Shown here: in pieces, positions 32,641-44,900 of the stretch
How positions within the stretch are numbered: the stretch's first letter is position 1
Layout: the number at the start of each line of letters is the position of its first letter
Origin: Talpa occidentalis
Lineage: Eukaryota; Chordata; Mammalia; Eulipotyphla; Talpidae
NCBI RefSeq assembly: GCF_014898055.3
Contig: NW_023601433.1
Span: 41,473,876 to 41,537,875 of the forward strand
Direction: 5' to 3'
Length of the DNA stretch: 64,000 nucleotides
Made by a program: the position numbers and the translations under genes
Notes under the pieces: generated by a model
What the model was told of the DNA's origin: nothing
What the model saw: only the letters and a program-made list of their open reading frames with translations
Database searches by the model: none

Positions 32641-33111
32641 TCTCCTTTGTACTTACATCACTGAGCACCCTCCCTCACCCCCACGAGCCTAAGGAGTTAG
32701 GAGTGTCCTCTGTGAGCTCAGAGGACTGGCTTTGCCTTGATTTGAAAGAATAGGCAAAACATTCATTTTTTCTGTTTGCTGGGTATTTTAAATCTGGTAG
32801 TGGTTTCTGGTTGCTGAAAGTTGGTGAAATTACCTGGCATGGCCAAGTTGTTAAGTACGAGGGAGTAGTCTAGATGCTGGTCCTCTGATTCCTGGGGGAC
32901 AAGGAGTGTTTAAGAATGTAGTTTGTTATGGCAGGATTGCAAGCTTGCTGTAGGGAGAGTCTGGGAGTTCAAAAGCAACTTAAAGATATCACAATACACA
33001 AGTGTGTTAAACTAATGTGCTGTAAATCTTAAATGTATAATGTATAGCAATTCAAATTTAAGCAATGAAAAAATAACAATTGAAAAAAAACAATGCTAGT
33101 TGTCCATTTCT
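32641..33111. other. Unassigned intergenic sequence
   Basis: Nothing recognised. Confidence 0.45.
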
Positions 33112-34548
33112 GTTTAATTTGATGTAGTCCCAGTGGTTTATCTTTGCCTTCACTGTCACTGCTTTGGGTGATGTGTCTGTAAAGATGTCTTTGAGGTGCA
33201 TGTCATGTAGTGTTTCGCCTATATTTCCTTCTATATATTTTATGGTTTCAGGTCTTATGTCTAATTCTTTTTTTTTTTTAAAGATTTATTTATTGATTGA
33301 TTGATTGATTGATACACACATACATACATACAAGCACTGGGTACAGTCAGAAGCGCGGGAGGGTGAGAGAATTCACCAGAGCCAGAGTGGGGTGCAGAGC
33401 AGGCAGAAGGACCAAAGTACACTGCTGAGGGGAGCAGCGGGCGGCAGGAGAGGTCTGCGCACCATGTGGGACCCTCCTCCGGTGGCCGGGGAGCAGCCGG
33501 GGATCGAACCGGCACTGCAGAGGCTGTGGGCAGCTTCGCAACCCAGTGCTCAACCGCTGCGCCACAGGGGAGGCCCTTTATGTCTAATTCTTTAATCCAT
33601 TTTGAGTTAGTTTTTGCACATGGTGTGAGGTAGTAGTCAAGCTTCATTCTTTTGCATGTAGCAACCCAGTTTTCCCAGCATCATTTATTGAACAGACTTT
33701 CTTTGCTCCAGTGCATGTTCTTTGCTTCTTTGACAAAGATTAGTTGACCATAAATCTGTGGGTTTATTTCTGGGTTTTCTATTTGGTTCCATTGGTCTGT
33801 GTGTCTGGTCTTGTTCCAATACCATGCAGTTTTGATGATTATGGCTTTATAGTAGAGTTTGAAGTCTGGGAGTGTGATGCCTCCATTCCCTTCTTTTTTT
33901 TTCAGGAGAGCTTTGGCTATTCGGGGATTTTGGTGATTCCATATGAATTTCATCAATAGTTGTTCTATTTCTTTGAAGAATGCCATTGAAATTTTTATTG
34001 GAATAGCATTGAATCTGTAAGTTGCTTTTAGTAGGATGGCCATTTTAATAATGTTAATTCTTCCAATCCATGAGCAGGGGATTTCCTTCCATTTCTTTGT
34101 GTCTTCTTCTATTGCTTTTAACAGTGTTTTATAGTTTTCTTTGTATAGGTCCTTTACCTCTTTTGTTAGGTTTATTCCCAAGTATTTGATTTTTTTTGTT
34201 TCAATAATAAAAGGGATGGTTTTCTTGATTTCTTCTTCTTCAGATTTATTGTTTGCGTATAGGAAGGCAACTGATTTTTGCATGTTGATTTTGTATCCTG
34301 CACTTTACTGAACTGATTGATTAGTTTAATTAGTTTTTCTGTGGAGTTTTTGGGATTCTCTATGTATATTATCATATCATCTGCGAATAGTGATAGCTTT
34401 ACTTCTTCCTTCCCTATTTGGATTCCTTGTATGTCTTTCTCTTGTCTTATTGCTCTGGCTAGGACTTCCAGTACTATATTAAAAAGCAGTGGTGAGAGTG
34501 GACATCCTTGTCTTGCTCCAAATCTTAAATGGAAATGCTTTCAGCTTT
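33112..34548 (-). mobile_element. Internal L1 ORF2 fragment (lacks both ends)
   Basis: Minus-strand segment matching about 6240-7345 of the large L1 (RT motif B to C-terminal domain) at high similarity, interrupted by a SINE at 33271. The catalytic 'LFADDMIIY' is intact here (about 34370-34400), unlike in the large copy. Longest open piece is 33681-34283. It has no 3' UTR or poly(A), so it was truncated at its 3' side after insertion or arrived by another route. Confidence 0.9.
33271..33577 (-). mobile_element. SINE, subfamily B, with (TTGA)n tail
   Basis: Minus copy with perfect 16-bp TSD 'ttatgtctaattcttt' (33255-33270 and 33578-33593). The tail holds (ttga)n and (catac)n repeats instead of plain taaa units. 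The head is well preserved, so it is relatively young and younger than the L1 it splits. Confidence 0.95.
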
Positions 34549-36339
34549 TTAGCAGATTTTCTGAGTGCTGTTATGGAAAATGCCTTGTGCTGAAGAAGAT
34601 GGTCTTTGGAAGAGTGGTAGAGTGATGGGACAAATTTAGCAGTAATTGAATTTATTATGTTTTTCATCTTGCTCACAGCACTCATTAATCTCTACCATAG
34701 TCAATATGTTGTTATAAAAATGAGCTTTCTTAAAACTGAGATTTCTCATTTTGTGACCTCTTTCAGCAATGCAAATCATTCTTACTTTATGGCAAATTTA
34801 TCTAATCCCGTCTAGTAAAGAAAATTTGAGCGTTTTTTTTTTTTAGCTCCATAAACATTTAAGAAAAAACAAAGGACTTGTTCTAGTTACTTTTTAATCC
34901 TGCTGACCTTCCAAAGAAAGGAGAATATAAATATCAGAAATCTTATCCCCAAACTGTAATTTCTACCTGTCAAGGTGTAATTCAGTAAATAAGCCATCAG
35001 CCTCCTCAGAAAGCTTTTATCCACCTTATAATATGTCCATCATGCCATATAAATAAAAGCAGCTACCAGCATCCAACTGGCTCATTAATCACAATTCAGC
35101 TTATTCCCAGAAATACAAATAAATTGTTACATTTTGACCCCATTACCTTGGGGTCTAATATAGGAGTATTCATTTAGCTGATTCCTAAATCAGGAACCAT
35201 AAAATTTTAATAGAACTATATTCTTGATTGTATTGTGGAAATGTGAGTGCCCAGGGCAATTTTCTTAATTTGTACAATTACTTAAACATTCTAGTAAATA
35301 AATCAAGGTCATTGTCAAGCCTCTGTCAAGGGAAGTTATTCAGTACAAGACTTTCCCATTGTTGTTCAGCATATCCTTTGAGCTGACAGATTTCATTATA
35401 GGCCACAGGCAGCTGGCAGTCTTGTGGACTTTTTGCTAGGTGGACTGCATATCTGTGTTTAAGGAATTATAATCCTTTCTCTTGATGCAAGAATACCAGT
35501 TTGTCACCTTTTATGCTAACTATCCTCTGCAGGAAAGCTCCCAATTGAAAAGACTGAGCCAGTCTTTCAAGGGAATTTTTAGGAGTATACTTCCAAAGTG
35601 ATCATCTGAGATAGTTCCAAGATAAAATTGAAATTCTAAGCATACAGAATGAGTTCATTAATATCAATAAGGAAAGGATTTCCCCCTAATACCATATTAC
35701 AACATACATACATATATGGAAAGATAACTCAAAAAACAAAGCAGACTCAAATGGAAGAAATAAACAAAAATTACGAAGAACAAGACCACATGGGTTCCAT
35801 GAGAGCAAGATCTCTGCCTGTTTTGTTCACTGTTGTGTCTCTAGCACTGAGAACCGCTCCACTGTAGCCACTCAAAATTAAATTGTTTTGAACAAATCAC
35901 TTCGTTTTTTGATAGTGAGGTCCTCAGGCAAGGGGTGGGATTTTAAGAGTGGGAGAAACTCCACAGTAAAATTAAAAGACTAAACCTTGAAATGATACAC
36001 TTAACTGACTACATTTCAAGTGTAATTAATCAATGACTATGGCCCATGTGGTCAAAATTTTCCTTTGAAAATGTAAGGCCCACAGATGTCATCATGGTGA
36101 ATTCTTTTAATATATAGAATTATAGAAAAAGTCATCCTAACTGGCCTCAGCTACTCAGGGTTATAGTATTTCTCCTCCACGGTCTAATGGACTTTCAGAT
36201 CTACCTCTCCCATATTCAGCCTTGCTCCCATCTTGAGTACTTGCAATGTTTGTGATCTCAAAATTACAGTACTGTCTTATTTTTGGTTATGTTAAGTCTT
36301 TGAAAGTCAATACATATTTTTCTTTTACAGTAAGTCTCA
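34549..36339. other. Unassigned intergenic sequence
   Basis: About 1.8 kb with no recognised repeat or gene. Confidence 0.45.
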
Positions 36340-36657
36340 AGGTGTAACTACGTGCCATAATATTGTCTTTAAAGAGAATATCTCCACCCATTGGATCTTC
36401 TTTCATCATTATTCCTTTCCCTCACTCAGTTTCCCTCTGGTAACCTCAATTCTGTTGTCAAAGTCCACTGTTTTATTTTCATTTGTTTTGTTTCTTCATC
36501 TGCTTTGTTTTCTTGTATTCCACATATAGGTAAAATCATCCAATATTTGCCTTTTTCCTTCTGACTTATTTCACATCACATGATGACCTCAATTTCAATC
36601 CATTTTGTGATAAAAGGCAAGGTTTAATCATTTTTATAGCTGAATAGTATTCTATTA

Positions 36658-36667
<10 letters not shown>

Positions 36668-36706
<39 letters not shown>
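36668..36706. repeat. (AT)n microsatellite
   Basis: About 20 AT units preceded by a short GT run, inside the old L1. Confidence 0.97.
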
Positions 36707-36708
<2 letters not shown>

Positions 36709-37740
36709 TCATTATCCACATTTTCGTTATCCAGTCATCAACAGATACTTACGTTGTTCCATAACAGCTATTGTGAATAATGCTGCAATAAATATTGTGG
36801 TACATATGGCTCAACAAATTAAAGATTTTGTATTCTTCAGACTCTCTTTGGAGAAATGTTTGCTCAGACCTCTCTGTCCATTTTTAAATTTGTTTGTTTT
36901 TTTGTTGTTGAGTTAAATGAATTCTTTATATACATTTATATTAACCCCTGATTAAATATATAATATGCAAATATCTTTTCCCACCCAGTAAGCAGTCTTA
37001 TCATTTTGCTAATGTTTTCTTTTGTTGTGCAGAAGCTTTTTAATTTGACATAATCCCATGTCTTTACTTTTGCTGTCTTCCCTTGCATTGGAATCAGGTT
37101 CCCAAAGACATCTCTAATTGTGGTATATATCACCCATATTTTTGCCTACGTGTATTACAGTTGAGGTCTTTCATCCTATTTTTATCTATTTTGAATTTAT
37201 TTTTGTGAATGAAGTTATGGAAAGATCCAATTTTTAATCTTTGTCATGTGATTGTCCAATTTCCCAATATACTTATTATAGAGATTTTTCATTCTCCATT
37301 GTATAGTCATGGATCCTTTGTCATAGATGAAGTGTTCCAAGGGTTTATTTCTAGGCTCTTGATTCTACTCTATTGATTCAGATGTCTATTTTTATTCTAG
37401 TACCATACTACTTTAACTACTGTCACCTTGTAATATAGTTTGAAGTTGGATAATGTAATGCATCCATTTTTCTTCTTTTTTCCTCATCATTGCTTTAACT
37501 ATTCAGGGTATTTTGTGGTTCCATATAAATTTTAGTATTTTTTTATTTCCTTAAAATATTATTGGAATTTTGATAGATTGTACATTGTATCTTATATTGA
37601 TTTAAGAATATGGTTATTTTATCTATAATAATTCTCTCCATACAGGAGCATGGGATATATTTCTTTCTCTTTGTGTCTTTTAACAACATCTTGTAGGTTT
37701 CATTGTATAGGCATTTTGTCCCCATTGTTAAATTTATTCT

Positions 37741-37977
37741 TGTTCTTTTAGAGCATATATAAATTTTGGGCCATATTTCAAGTGGTCAGTAGCCACTTAT
37801 GACTACTGACCATAGTATTGTCTTTAAAAAGAATATATCTACCCATTGGATCTCCTCCATCATTACCATTACTTCCTTCCCCCACCTCCTTTCCTCTGGT
37901 AACCTCAGTTCTGTTGTCAGAGTCCACTGGTTTATTTTTATTTGCTTGTTCATATGCTTTATTTCCTTGTATTCCAC
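37741..37977 (-). mobile_element. Inserted second copy of an L1 3'-end segment
   Basis: Breaks the old L1 between 'aaatttattcttg' and 'gtattctttaatttc'. Positions 37813-37977 repeat 36358-36523 in the same orientation ('ctctggtaacctca(g/a)ttctg', 'ttccttgtattccac'). Either a short L1 3'-end insertion or a local templated duplication. Confidence 0.7.
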
Positions 37978-38060
37978 TAGGTATTCTTTAATTTCTTTTG
38001 ATGAGATTGTGAATAGGATTTTTTTTATTTTTTTTTATTTTTTTTTTTAATAGAGGCATG

Positions 38061-38345
38061 CTTTATTTATTTATTTGTTTGTTTGTTTGTTTTGTTTATA
38101 CATGCACTGGGTACAGTCAGAAGCGCGGGAGGGTGAGAGAATTCACCGAGCCAGAGCGGGGAGCAGAGCAGGCAGAAGGACCGAAGTACACTGCTGAGGG
38201 GAGCAGCGGGCGGCAGGAGAGGTCTGCGCGCCATGTGGGACCCTCCTCTGGTGGCCGAGGAGCAGCCGGGGATCGAACCGGCGCTGCAGAGGCCGCGGGC
38301 AGCTTCGCAACCCAGCGCTCAACCACTGCGCCAACGGGGAGGCCC
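38061..38345 (-). mobile_element. SINE, subfamily B, tail-extension lineage
   Basis: Minus copy with a well preserved head and body. Its tail reads, on the minus strand, 'gcatgtataaacaaaac' then (aaac)n(aaat)n, and ends with 'gcatgcctctatt' before poly(A) (38051-38060 on plus). The extension word lies just outside these coordinates. It is shared with the SINE at 52188. Flanks 'aggattttttt' (38017, 38345) may be the TSD. Confidence 0.92.
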
Positions 38346-38495
38346 AGGATTTTTTTTTTTTTAATTTCATTTTCTTCTAGTTTGTTGTTTGTTTACATAT
38401 AGGGATATTATAGATATCTGTATCCTGATTTTGTATATTGCTCCTTTACTGTAATCATTTATTGTTTCTAATAGTTTTTTAGTGGAGTCTTTAGG

Positions 38496-38498
<3 letters not shown>

Positions 38499-38540
<42 letters not shown>
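38499..38540. repeat. (AT)n microsatellite
   Basis: About 21 AT units within the old L1 RT region. Confidence 0.97.
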
Positions 38541-38542
<2 letters not shown>

Positions 38543-38699
38543 TGTTACTGCAAATAGTGATAATTTCACTTCTTCTCTCCCAATCTGGATTCTTTTTATT
38601 TGCTGTTGTTGTCTAATTTCTCTAAGACCTTTGATACAAAATTAAATAGAAGTGGTGAGAGTGGACAACCTTGTCTTGTTTTTTTACCTTAAAAAGTTT

Positions 38700-39285
38700 T
38701 CAGTTTTCCTTTTTTTAAATTTTATTTTTATATTCCCCATACAATTGCAATCCTCTTTTTTTATTTAAATATTTTATTTTATATAATTCTTACATCTTTT
38801 TTCATCTTTGCACAATGTATGCATTTTCGTTTTGGTTATATTCCCCATACAATTGCACCTCCCCCCTTATTTTGACTCTAGTCCTTCCTTTCCCCACCCC
38901 TCCCTCCCCCCAACCCCTGTAGTGTTTCTCTGGTTTATAGTTGCTTGTTGATTTTGATTTTTTCTTTCTTATAATTATTCTTTTTCCTGGTCCCTTATTT
39001 AGGTTTTCTAGATTCCTGCTATCAGTGAGACCAGCTGGTATTTTTCTTTTTCTTTCTGGCTTTTTTCGCTGAGCATGATCCCTTCTAGCTCCATCCATGT
39101 TGCTGCAAACTGCATGTGTTTATCTTTTTTGATTGCTGAGTAATATTCCATTTGCATATGTACCACATCTTCTTAATCCAGTCATCTATTTTTGAGCATT
39201 TGGGTTGTTTCCGTAGCTTAGCTATTGTAAATAGTGCTGCTATAAACATAGTGGTGCAGGTGCTCTTTGGAATTAATGTTTTCTA
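38700..39285 (-). mobile_element. Younger L1 3' end nested in old L1
   Basis: Similar to 5311-5730 of the large L1: C-rich 3' UTR block, 'gtttctctggtttatagttg', ORF2 end antisense to 'gtgctctttggaattaatgt'. 5'-truncated. The words 'attccccatacaattgca' occur twice, at about 38733 and 38842. Confidence 0.85.
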
Positions 39286-39480
39286 CCATTGTTTCTTACT
39301 ACATTTTTTAGCTGGAAGTCTATTTTATCTGATACATACATGTCTGTATATGTATTTTTTAGATTACCATTTGCTTATAGGTTCATCTTCTCACCTTTTA
39401 CTTTGAGCCTATATTTGCCTGCAGAGATAAGATGAGTTTCCTGTAGGCACCAAAAAGTTGTGTTGTGTTGTTTGATCTAC

Positions 39481-40439
39481 CCAATCACCCAATGACTGAT
39501 CTAGAAAGTCCACAAATTCCTCTACTCAAAATATGTAATGAGATATTGTGAATTATGCTACTTTTTAATTCAGGTAATTAAGTGGTGGAAACATATACTA
39601 AACCTGGTGTTAGCCATAGTGTTAACACTTATCATTGGTTTAATGCTATTGGTTTAATGCTTCTCACTTACTACATATTTGATAAAATAAAATACATCAC
39701 TACAAAAATTATAATGGCTTATGACAAAGACTCTCTCAACTAAACTTGAGTTAGGATTTTTTGAATTCTCTTTTCCCCTATTTTCTGAACTTAGGCTCTG
39801 TACTTTAGTCCTGTTTCACTCATTTCCAAGAGTCAATGTCTTGAAAATATCTCACCCATAATATCTGAACAAATTTATCATCTGCAAACATCAATATTTT
39901 ATCATATTGGCCTGTGTTCATCAATAATCCTGTCTAGTTGGTTTAGACAAAATCTCCCCACCATCACCCCTGATGTTTCCTCTCAAATTTCCATCATCCG
40001 TATAGAAAGAAACCTATCACCAGTGTAATGTAAATCTACAATGTGCACAATATCTATCTGGGCTCTCCATGGTACTCCCATGGCACTGAGGGAATGAGGG
40101 GAATTGATGTGAACATGAGCTCATGTTACTTCCAGTGCCATAAGCAATAGAGACCTTTGTTTCTGACCTTAATATGTTATGCTTTCTAGCAGCATCCATA
40201 AAACTGTGGCAGGCTAGCTTCTTAGCTTGCAGGTAGGTTGAAATTTCAGGTCCTTCACCATTCTTGGTAAAAGGTCAAGTAGATTGTTGAATTTACAAGT
40301 ATGACATTCACAGAAGTATGAAAGTTACATGTACTGAAATAGCCCTAATTTTCAGATGAAAAGCCTGGACCTTAAAAATGAACAGTTTTTTAAAAGGTTG
40401 TGGCAAGACTGCAGCAGAATTGAAGCTAGAACTAGGTAT
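39481..40439. other. Unassigned intergenic sequence
   Basis: AT-rich; nothing recognised. Confidence 0.45.
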
Positions 40440-40700
40440 AAGTGCTTATTGGCTAAGCTTTCCTGTGAAGTCAGCTGCCTGAACTCAAATCTTAGTTTTA
40501 TTGCTACTTTTCATTCTCTGACCTTGTTTCATAATTTAGGAAATAGGGATAATACCAGTAGCTTTGTTAAACAGCTCCTCTGAGTTTTGAATGTTTTAAT
40601 TCTTGTGAAACATTCACCACAGTGCTCAGCACATACGCGCACATGCACACACACATAATGCTTGGCACTCAAAAACTGTTTCTTAATATTAGAATTGCTT
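40440..40700 (-). mobile_element. MIR
   Basis: Antisense MIR order: 'gcctgaactcaaatcttagt', 'ctgaccttgtttcataattt', 'ggaaatagggataataccag', 'cacagtgctcagcaca'. Confidence 0.75.
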
Positions 40701-41299
40701 ATCAGTGTACTTTGTACCCACTACCCATTAGTCCTTTTGTCAAGAACTGATTAGCAGAACTGTCATATGAGAAACTTCTAAGCCAAACAGTGGAAGCTAT
40801 GAGAAACCAGCACCTGGGAAGATTTGTCTCAGTTGTTGATCCATGATTAGAAGGTGGCAAAGCAGGTTTCAGAAATGCAATTCACCCTCATGTACCAGCC
40901 AGTTGAAAGTACTCAGAAATGTTAAAACTTACTTTTCCAAAGATTACCAGTGACAAACCTTTCATCTGCTAAAAGCAGATTTACTGACATCATACAGTGA
41001 GGGGAGACATTCCACAGGAACCACTTAATTCTGTTTGCCAACAGGGGGAAGAAAAGCATCTTTTGGAAGTTTTGGGCTTCCACTAAAATATTCTGAATCA
41101 GATCAGAAAAAAGAAATGTCAGTTCTGGATTGGTTGCTATTTGTGACATGGAATTAACAGGAGCAGGATTAATTAAGATTTATGTTCTATCTTAGCCAGT
41201 TGAGGGTCTCATAGCAACTTAACAAAAATTGGGTCACTTAAGCAAAAAACATATTGGAGACTGGGAAAAATTTAAGATCAAGGTGCCAGCAGATCTGAT
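40701..41299. other. Unassigned intergenic sequence
   Basis: Nothing recognised. Confidence 0.45.
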
Positions 41300-41545
41300 G
41301 TCTGGTGAGGACCCACATCCCAGATTGCAGATGGCCATCTTCTTGTATCCTCACATGGTGGACAGCAGAGAGCACAAGCTGTCATGTATATTCTTACCAG
41401 GGCACATATCTCATTCATGAAGGCTCCATCCATATGACACAACCACCCTCCCCACCAAAGGCCCTGCCTCCTAATGCCATCACATTGTAAGTTAGAATTT
41501 CAATATAAGAATTTTGGGAGGACACAAAAATTCAGTCCATAATAG
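41300..41545 (-). mobile_element. MaLR-type LTR fragment (MLT/MST-like)
   Basis: 'cctcacatggtggacagcag', 'catgaaggctccatccatat', 'ctgcctcctaatgccatcac' and 'tttgggaggacacaaaaatt' form the known order of an old mammalian MaLR-type LTR in antisense. Exact family not assigned. Confidence 0.65.
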
Positions 41546-42335
41546 GTGCTGTCTTGAGAGCAGAGTGTCTTTGCAATGGGAATCCCCAGTAATACCTGGG
41601 AATAGCAAAGCAAGCTCGGGGGTCATCATTGGTAAGAAAGTAGTTGTCACTCAAAGGAGTCCTTTAGACATTTTATACCTATGGCATAACCTTAGAGAAG
41701 CAGTGATTCTTGTGACATATGAAACTCCCTTTATCTGTGCTTGTACCCCCAACCTGATTCACAGCTTTTTTTTTTTTTTTTTTCACCCAGTACAAACTCT
41801 TTTTTTTTTTCAGTCTGGACAAATTTTTACTCTTTCAATGTTACTGCATTGTTTCTCAGAATTTGGTGTGCTTAATATTTGCAATTGTAGAAACTGCCGA
41901 AAGTCCAGGGTCCCAAGTCTCTGAACCCAGCCTTTGTTGGTATTTCACAATGTAGGAAACGTCAGTCTTCCTCACACCCTGTATTGGTGCCAAAGTGTTC
42001 ACATTCATTGGTTTGCTGCTTGTTTTAAACATTTTAATTGATGACTGTTTGTTTGGATGGTAGAGGTCACAAAAGCCTTTAGTTGGCCTTTCAGCGAAAA
42101 GGGTACAGAGAGCTACACCTAGAAGTAAAAGATGAAACTTCTAAGAACTCTCAGTATTATAAGACTAGAGAGAGGTAAAGAGAGATAAAGAATCTGTCCC
42201 CCTATATTTTGAAAGTCTGCATCAATGCTAGGGCTCTGAAGGTTCTCAGGACATGCTAAATTTTAGTTAGTAAATTCTGGAAACTGTGCTGTTAAGCTTT
42301 ATCTCCTTGTGCTCTTCAAGGAACAATCCTTAGCT
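41546..42335. other. Unassigned intergenic sequence with poly(T)
   Basis: T-runs at about 41766-41783 and 41800-41810; no repeat body recognised beside them. Confidence 0.45.
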
Positions 42336-42584
42336 TGAGACCTGGGCTTGGGAAGGAAAGCAGCAGACCAGAGTCCAATGGGAGGGACTGCTATTGAGCA
42401 CAGGATACAAGAGGACATGCCTTCTATCCACGCTGTGGCCGGAAAGAGCACACTCTCTAATCAACCTGGCACCTCCTCTGTTGAAGTCCAATTGGTCTTG
42501 GCTCAACAGGTGCAACAGGCGATGCCTTTGACTCCTATGGCAGGCTGTGCAGTGCCTCAAACTCAGGGGGTGAAGCCTAACTAG
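42336..42584 (+). other. Small open frame, coding status unknown
   Basis: About 80 codons open from the stop at 42336 to the TAG at 42582, with balanced composition (Q/G/A/V/P/T-rich, 'QLVLAQQVQQAM') in an AT-rich region. An internal ATG lies near 42378. An AATAAA with A-rich sequence follows near 42635. I do not recognise the protein and chance is quite possible. Confidence 0.15.
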
Positions 42585-42586
42585 GA

Positions 42587-44597
42587 AGACTTATTTTGGA
42601 CTAGGAAGAAAAGCAGGAAGATAACAGCAACTTAAATAAAACAGAGAAAAACATAAAAACAACTTGACTATGATATTGGAACTTTTGGATTTGTCCTATA
42701 TACATACATACATATATATTATACACATATAATACATATAATACAATACATATAATTAATAACAATATATTAATAATAACCACATATATTAATAATAATA
42801 AATACATACAATTGATAATACGTAATAATACATATAATATATAATATGTATGTATATTAATTTTCTTTTACATCTCTCTTTTTGTATTGCATTCTCAAAG
42901 ATATCCTTGACTTGTTAATCTAGTACATTGGTTTCCTGTTTAGCTGTCTTTCTTCCATTTGACCCATCTGGTGAATTCGACTTTAAACACTTATTTTCTC
43001 TCACAAGATCTTTTCTTAACACCCAGTTACCATCATCTCTTAGTCCTGTAAGAGATTAACTACAGTTATTCTAGAACCCCCTTCTGTTTTATATATTAAA
43101 AAAAGAATTTTTGTAGGTATTGCTTCTTTTTCATGGTATTGGGTTTTCTCAAGTGTTTTTGATTGTTGATTATTAGCTAATCTAAGTTTGAGAGTCTCTG
43201 ATAACTTGATGTCTTACTCTGCAGACAAGGGGCTTTGTTGGAACTTTAGGGGCAGTATGCGTGGAACTCTGCCTGAAGGAAGACACTAGTTGTACTGTTG
43301 CCTGGTTCAAAAGGAAGCAAGAGCATTCCTCTGCATTTTCCTTATCTTTATGTGATGATAGGATCATCTGAAGTGTCAAAAAATAAAAGGAATGTTTATT
43401 ATCTCTTCATAAGTGAGAGTAAACAGGCATATATTCTGGGAATGTCAAAAAACATAAATATTAGCATTACTTTTTTTTTGCAGAAAGCACTATGCAAACA
43501 TATTCTTTGTGTTGTCAAATACATAAAGAATGGAATTCTTTAAGAATGTCTTTAAGATATGAGTGAAGGCTCAGATAATCATATAGAATATTTATTGTTA
43601 TTTCCAAACTGATATTTAAACTAGCAATGAAAGAATCACCCATCTTCCTAAGTCTTCCTCAAAGCTTTTGTAACATCAACCCTTAAAATAAAAATCTCCA
43701 AACACTGCTGCTGAAACTATTAGTTTAAATCCTACCTGTACCATGGATCTCTGAATTCACACAAAATGGAAATATTTTTAAAGTTGAGGTCAGAATGTTT
43801 CAGCCTAGGCAGACAACTAAGGGCACAGGGAGCTCTCCAAAGTTCAGGTTTTAATCTTATGGAAAAGTATGATGCAAAGATGGCATATGAGGCTTGAACT
43901 ATTAGGATTGGAAAATAATTTTCTATTTTTTATTACTGTTCTCCAAATGAAAGAATGTTTTCTTTTATAGTATCCCCAGAATTGTAGTGGGCTCATTTCA
44001 AGAAGGATCGGACTTCACCAAGATTTAAAAAACTTACTAATTTTTTTTTAAAAGTGTCCATTTTCCTCCTCTCTGTCAGTAAGAGGAAGTTTTATAAAAC
44101 TAAACAAAATATGTCTGACAAAAGCTTCCAGGCACAGTGCAAAAACAGTAGAGACAACAATCCTTAAAAGAAGGAAAGCAGATCACTCCCTACAGTTACC
44201 CCAGCGCTCTGTGGAGGGACAATTTCATGACTGCATGGTGTACCCCCAGAGATGAAGAAGGCTTCAGTTTGGGGTCATTGAAGTGACCAAATTCATGTCC
44301 TTTGTGGCAGGACACTAGACAGAAGGAAATTGCATAGAGAGCTAAAGGTAGAAGTGTGTGGGGTGTTCCTGGAAATTCTTAGCAGAGGGATGGGCAGTCT
44401 ACACACATGGAAATGCAAATGAAGGGCTGCCAGAAAGTTGCTGCTGTGAAGTTGAGAGTAGAATAGAGATATGAAAATTTAAGCACTGCTGGGAGACAGG
44501 GTTCTTGCCCTCTCTGTTAATGACTTTTACAACACCCGAAGCATCAACATGAAACAATAAAAGAATCATATCTTAGGAGTAAAGACCATCCTCTAGA
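42587..44597. other. Unassigned intergenic sequence
   Basis: Includes an AT-rich low-complexity stretch (42696-42856, ATA/TAATAA/ACATAT words). Otherwise nothing recognised. Confidence 0.45.
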
Positions 44598-44660
44598 GCA
44601 GGGGTTAGCAACCTTTTTCTGTAAAGGGCAATCTAATAAATATTTTAGGTTTATGGACCT
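44598..44660 (+). mobile_element. hAT-Charlie-type terminal fragment
   Basis: 'caggggttagcaaccttttt' then 'ctgtaaagggcaatctaata' and 'aatattttaggtttatggac' match the well-known terminus of a mammalian Charlie-type transposon. Only the end is left. Confidence 0.65.
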
Positions 44661-44900
44661 AAAAATATGATCTCTAAATGACTCAGATTTCATTAAAGAC
44701 ATTAAAGCCATTAGTATGACTATGTTAAATAACCTGAAGGAGAAATATGGTCTTAATGATTGAGCAGATGAAATGGAGACTATCATTGGAGAAATGAAAA
44801 CCATAAAAAAATAACCAAATGAAAAATATAAAGCTGAAAAGTACAATAATGGAGCTGAGAATAGAGATTCTCAGAACAGGGGTTTAATAAGGTCATTTTT
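44661..44900 (+). mobile_element. Ancient L1 ORF1-like fragment
   Basis: A-rich 'aaaacataaaaaaataacca'-like coiled-coil-coding words typical of old L1 ORF1, diverged. Confidence 0.4.

Larger units (their letters stand above)
36340..39480 (-). mobile_element. Old L1 with nested insertions
   Basis: Minus-strand old L1 running from 3' UTR (36340) through ORF2 C-terminus ('WDYVKLKSFCTTKE' at about 37030), RT region (37400-37740, 37980-38690) to endonuclease-region sequence (39290-39480). No frame survives. It is interrupted by a 237-bp piece (about 37741-37977), a SINE (38061-38345) and a younger L1 3' end (38700-39285), and contains two (AT)n tracts. Confidence 0.85.
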
